In this document: positions 5,978 through 7,659 of the stretch, piece by piece
Position numbering within the stretch: the stretch's first letter is position 1
Layout of the letters: each line of letters begins with the position of its first letter
Source: Pseudobutyrivibrio sp.
GTDB taxonomy: Bacteria > Bacillota > Clostridia > Lachnospirales > Lachnospiraceae
Assembly: GCA_017557715.1 (NCBI GenBank)
Contig: JAFYYE010000126.1
Coordinates: 1-7,659 of the forward strand
Length of the DNA stretch: 7,659 bases
Reading direction: 5' to 3'
Notes under the pieces: model-generated
The model's database searches: none
What the model was told of the DNA's origin: nothing
What the model saw: the letters and a program-made list of their open reading frames with translations, nothing else
Program-made: the position numbers and the translations under genes

Positions 5978-6779
5978 AAACGTTGCCTATCTGATTAACT
6001 GTCTTCTCAAGCGTAGAGTCTTCCGCCTGAATCATTTTCTGTCCAGCCTCGTAAGCTCTAGCGATTGTAATCATACTAACCATTTCATCAACTACATTTA
6101 CATTTGAGGCTTCCAGCATTCCCTGCTGCACCACTGCCTCGCTTTCAACTATAGTGCCGCCATCAATTAAATCGTAAAGGTTCTCGCCATATTTATTTAT
6201 GTAATCGTAGTTTTCAATATCCACAACTCCAAGTGTTGCAACTTCCTCATTATTTTGAGAAATTGTTCCATCTGGAGCTATTGCGAATTTGAGATTAGGA
6301 TCTATCTGTACGTAATACTCTTCTCCATACTGAGAATTTGTTGCGCCATCCTGATTAAGTACATAATCACCATCAGAGGTTCTAAAAAAACCTTCGCTAT
6401 CAATGGTAAATGCACCATCACGTGTGTATTTAATAGAGGTTTCGCCCGCTTTGTTTGTAAAGGCTATTGCAAAGAACCCTTTGCCTGCCAGTGCTACATC
6501 AGAATCCTTATCAGTAATCTGAAATGCACCCTGGTCCCAATTTGTATAAGTCTCGCCTACCTTTGCGCCCAGAGAAATATATCCTATTCCTTCAGGTGCA
6601 TTATGCCAATGAGAAGTATCCTTGATTTTAATTGCAAGTCTCTCATCAAAGGCCTGAGCAATCAGTGCTTCCTTCTTGTAGCCTGTGGTTGCTGAATTTG
6701 CCAGGTTGTTGGTCATAACATCCATTCTCTTCTGTTCGTTGACCATGCCAGTGTAGGCTGTGTAGAGTCCTTTTACCAT
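5976..6779 (-). CDS. flgF: Flagellar basal-body rod protein, FlgF type (FlhO type)
   Basis: Proximal-rod-type subunit of the flagellar axial family, 267 residues, exported without a cleaved signal. It begins MVKGLYTAYTGMVNEQKRMDVMTNNLANSATTGYK (1-34), giving the N-terminal rod motif with ANSATTGYK in place of the usual ANxNTxGYK. The middle domain shows LAGKGFFAIAFTN (97-109) and KYTRDGAFTID (117-127), and the C-terminal motif is MLEASNVNVVDEMVSMITIARAYEAGQKMIQAEDSTLEKTVNQIG (221-265). A six-G Shine-Dalgarno (6790-6785) lies five bases before the start. It is the first gene of the operon with flgG and the flgJ-like gene, and the gene before it is mreB/mbl, as for flhO in Bacillus subtilis. 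The FlgF versus FlgG assignment is by order and divergence; automatic pipelines may label both as flagellar hook-basal body protein. Confidence 0.88.
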   Translation of the reverse strand: MVKGLYTAYTGMVNEQKRMDVMTNNLANSATTGYKKEALIAQAFDERLAIKIKDTSHWHNAPEGIGYISLGAKVGETYTNWDQGAFQITDKDSDVALAGKGFFAIAFTNKAGETSIKYTRDGAFTIDSEGFFRTSDGDYVLNQDGATNSQYGEEYYVQIDPNLKFAIAPDGTISQNNEEVATLGVVDIENYDYINKYGENLYDLIDGGTIVESEAVVQQGMLEASNVNVVDEMVSMITIARAYEAGQKMIQAEDSTLEKTVNQIGNV

Positions 6780-6811
6780 GTGAGCCCCCCGTCAATTACA
6801 AGGTTTACAAT

Positions 6812-6840
6812 ATTCTACATCTAGGTTATCGGAGAGTTTA
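6812..6840 (-). promoter_or_regulatory. promoter region of flgF-flgG-flgJ operon
   Basis: Between the mreB terminator and flgF, two readings are possible on the minus strand. A sigma-A reading has TAGAAT (6817-6812, five of six) 17 bases after TAAACT (6840-6835, three of six), starting near 6805. A sigma-28 (SigD/FliA) reading has TCCGATAA at 6833-6826, matching seven of eight bases of the -10 consensus GCCGATAA. Its -35 region (6852-6845, TTATTTTT) is poor and lies in the terminator U tract. Because flgF has no other visible source of transcription apart from readthrough, one of these is probably used; which one cannot be decided from sequence alone. Confidence 0.5.
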
Positions 6841-6884
6841 AAATAAAAATAACCCCAACTGTTAAAAAAAATAACAATTGGGGT
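6841..6884 (-). terminator. rho-independent terminator of mreB
   Basis: On the minus strand ACCCCAATTGTTA (6884-6872) pairs with TAACAGTTGGGGT (6864-6852) as a 13-pair stem with one T-G wobble and a seven-T loop, followed by TATTTTTATTT. It begins 25 bases past the mreB stop codon. The stem is nearly symmetric, but the plus strand has no T run after it, so it acts for the minus strand. It makes mreB and the flagellar operon separate transcription units. Confidence 0.93.
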
Positions 6885-6909
6885 CGTAAAATCTTTACTT
6901 TATTCTATT

Positions 6910-7659
6910 TTATGAATCTGCAAGAAGCTCAACATAACGGCCTGTTCCGATAGCTACGCAAGTCATAGCCTCGTCAGCAGTCATTGTATTGATTCCTGTG
7001 CGGTCCTCGATAAGCTCTTCAAGACCACGAAGAAGGGCACCACCACCTGTAAGAACGATACCTCTGTCGGCAACGTCAGCTGCAAGCTCTGGTGGAGTTC
7101 TTTCAAGAACAGAGTGAATAGCTTCAACGATCTGCATTGTAGCTTCTTTAAGAGCTTCCTCTGTCTCCTCTGAAGAAACTGTAATAGTCTTTGGAAGACC
7201 TGAAACAAGGTTTCTTCCTCTAACATCCATAGTCTCTGCCTCGCCAAGTGGGAAGCAACGACCAATCTTAATCTTAATATCCTCGGCTGTACGCTCACCA
7301 ATAAGAAGGTTGTGCTTTTTTCTCATGTAACGAACGATAGCCTCGTCGAAATCGTCACCAGCAACCTTAATAGATGTGCTGACAACTGAGCTACCAAGTG
7401 AGATAACAGCGATATCTGCTGTACCACCACCGATATCTACAATCATGTTGCCCATTGGAAGAGAAATATCGATACCAGCACCGATAGCTGCTGCGATAGG
7501 CTCCTCGATGATAGAAACCTCACGAGCGCCTGCTGCAAATGCAGCATCCTCTACGGCACGCTTCTCTACTTCTGTAGCTCCAGAAGGAACGCAAACTGCA
7601 ATACGAGGCTTACGATAGCTCTTCTTTCCCATTGCCTTCTGAACGAAGTACTTAATCAT
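6910..7659 (-). CDS. mreB: MreB/Mbl rod-shape actin homologue, 5' end outside window
   Basis: Bacterial actin that forms membrane-associated filaments and directs side-wall peptidoglycan synthesis. Visible are 249 codons. The codon at the window edge is ATG, but MIKYFVQKAMG matches an internal segment of the family (roughly residue 85-90 of about 335), so the true start lies beyond the edge. Visible motifs: VPSGATEVEKRAV (24-36), EEPIAAAIGAG (52-62), phosphate-2 VDIGGGTADIAVISLG (74-89), SIKVAGDDFDEAI (96-108), LLIGERTAEDIKIKIG (118-133), RTPPELAADVADRGIVLTGGGALL (187-210, adenosine motif), and CVAIGTGR (234-241). GERTAEDIKIKI and SIKVAGDDFD resemble Bacillus Mbl more than Bacillus MreB, and the following flgF-flgG pair matches the mbl-flhO-flhP order, so this may be the mbl orthologue. 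Paralogue assignment is inference; the family is certain. Confidence 0.96.
   Translation of the reverse strand: MIKYFVQKAMGKKSYRKPRIAVCVPSGATEVEKRAVEDAAFAAGAREVSIIEEPIAAAIGAGIDISLPMGNMIVDIGGGTADIAVISLGSSVVSTSIKVAGDDFDEAIVRYMRKKHNLLIGERTAEDIKIKIGRCFPLGEAETMDVRGRNLVSGLPKTITVSSEETEEALKEATMQIVEAIHSVLERTPPELAADVADRGIVLTGGGALLRGLEELIEDRTGINTMTADEAMTCVAIGTGRYVELLADS

Noticed and set aside
6255..6695. Open frame of 146 codons on the plus strand
   Set aside because: It is antisense to flgF, Cys- and Ile-rich with no domain, and has no supporting start signals.
7657..7659. ATG at the right edge as the start of MreB
   Set aside because: The residues there correspond to an internal segment of MreB/Mbl, and the N-terminal phosphate-1 motif (DLGT) is missing, so the gene continues beyond the window.
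1..7659. Mobile element, CRISPR array, defence or toxin-antitoxin system
   Set aside because: No transposase, integrase, direct-repeat array or recognisable defence gene appears in any frame, and gene order and composition look like ordinary core chromosome.

Overview
The window looks like core chromosome of a motile, moderately AT-rich Gram-positive anaerobe of the Clostridia, most likely a Lachnospiraceae member of the Butyrivibrio/Pseudobutyrivibrio/Roseburia type. That assignment is inferred from protein wording, clean Shine-Dalgarno sites (AGGAGG, AGGGGG), sigma-A style promoters and gene order; it was not tested by a database search. I see no mobile element, CRISPR array, tRNA, rRNA or phage gene.

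Layout. Positions 1-945 (minus) hold most of metK (S-adenosylmethionine synthetase), whose C-terminus lies beyond the left edge. A 223-bp divergent intergenic region (946-1168) carries a promoter for each flanking gene and an unusual density of inverted repeats. Positions 1169-2353 (plus) encode a soluble HD-GYP protein, a probable cyclic-di-GMP phosphodiesterase. It runs tail to tail into recD2 (2337-4577, minus), a RecD2/YrrC-type 5'-3' DNA helicase, with a 17-bp overlap of coding ends. The terminator of the HD-GYP gene lies inside the recD2 coding sequence. Upstream of recD2, also on the minus strand, is a small flagellar rod operon in the order flgF, flgG, flgJ-like (6779 down to 4642), closed by a rho-independent terminator. 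Positions 6910-7659 (minus) hold the C-terminal three quarters of an MreB/Mbl actin homologue, separated from flgF by another strong terminator.

How the genes fit together. The order mreB/mbl, flgF-like, flgG-like matches the Bacillus subtilis mbl-flhO-flhP neighbourhood, here extended by a rod-binding protein. The HD-GYP enzyme would lower cyclic-di-GMP and so could favour motility, but its link to the neighbouring flagellar genes is only positional. metK and recD2 are housekeeping genes with no evident functional link to the others.

The most interesting signals are regulatory rather than new proteins: (1) a canonical terminator for one gene embedded in the coding region of the convergent gene; (2) a recD2 start with no Shine-Dalgarno and an extended -10 box only 7 bases upstream, which suggests a leaderless mRNA; (3) stacked inverted repeats around the metK promoter together with a very short leader that leaves no room for a SAM riboswitch; and (4) a sigma-28-like -10 box in front of the rod operon. 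I found no evidence for a previously undescribed multi-gene system.
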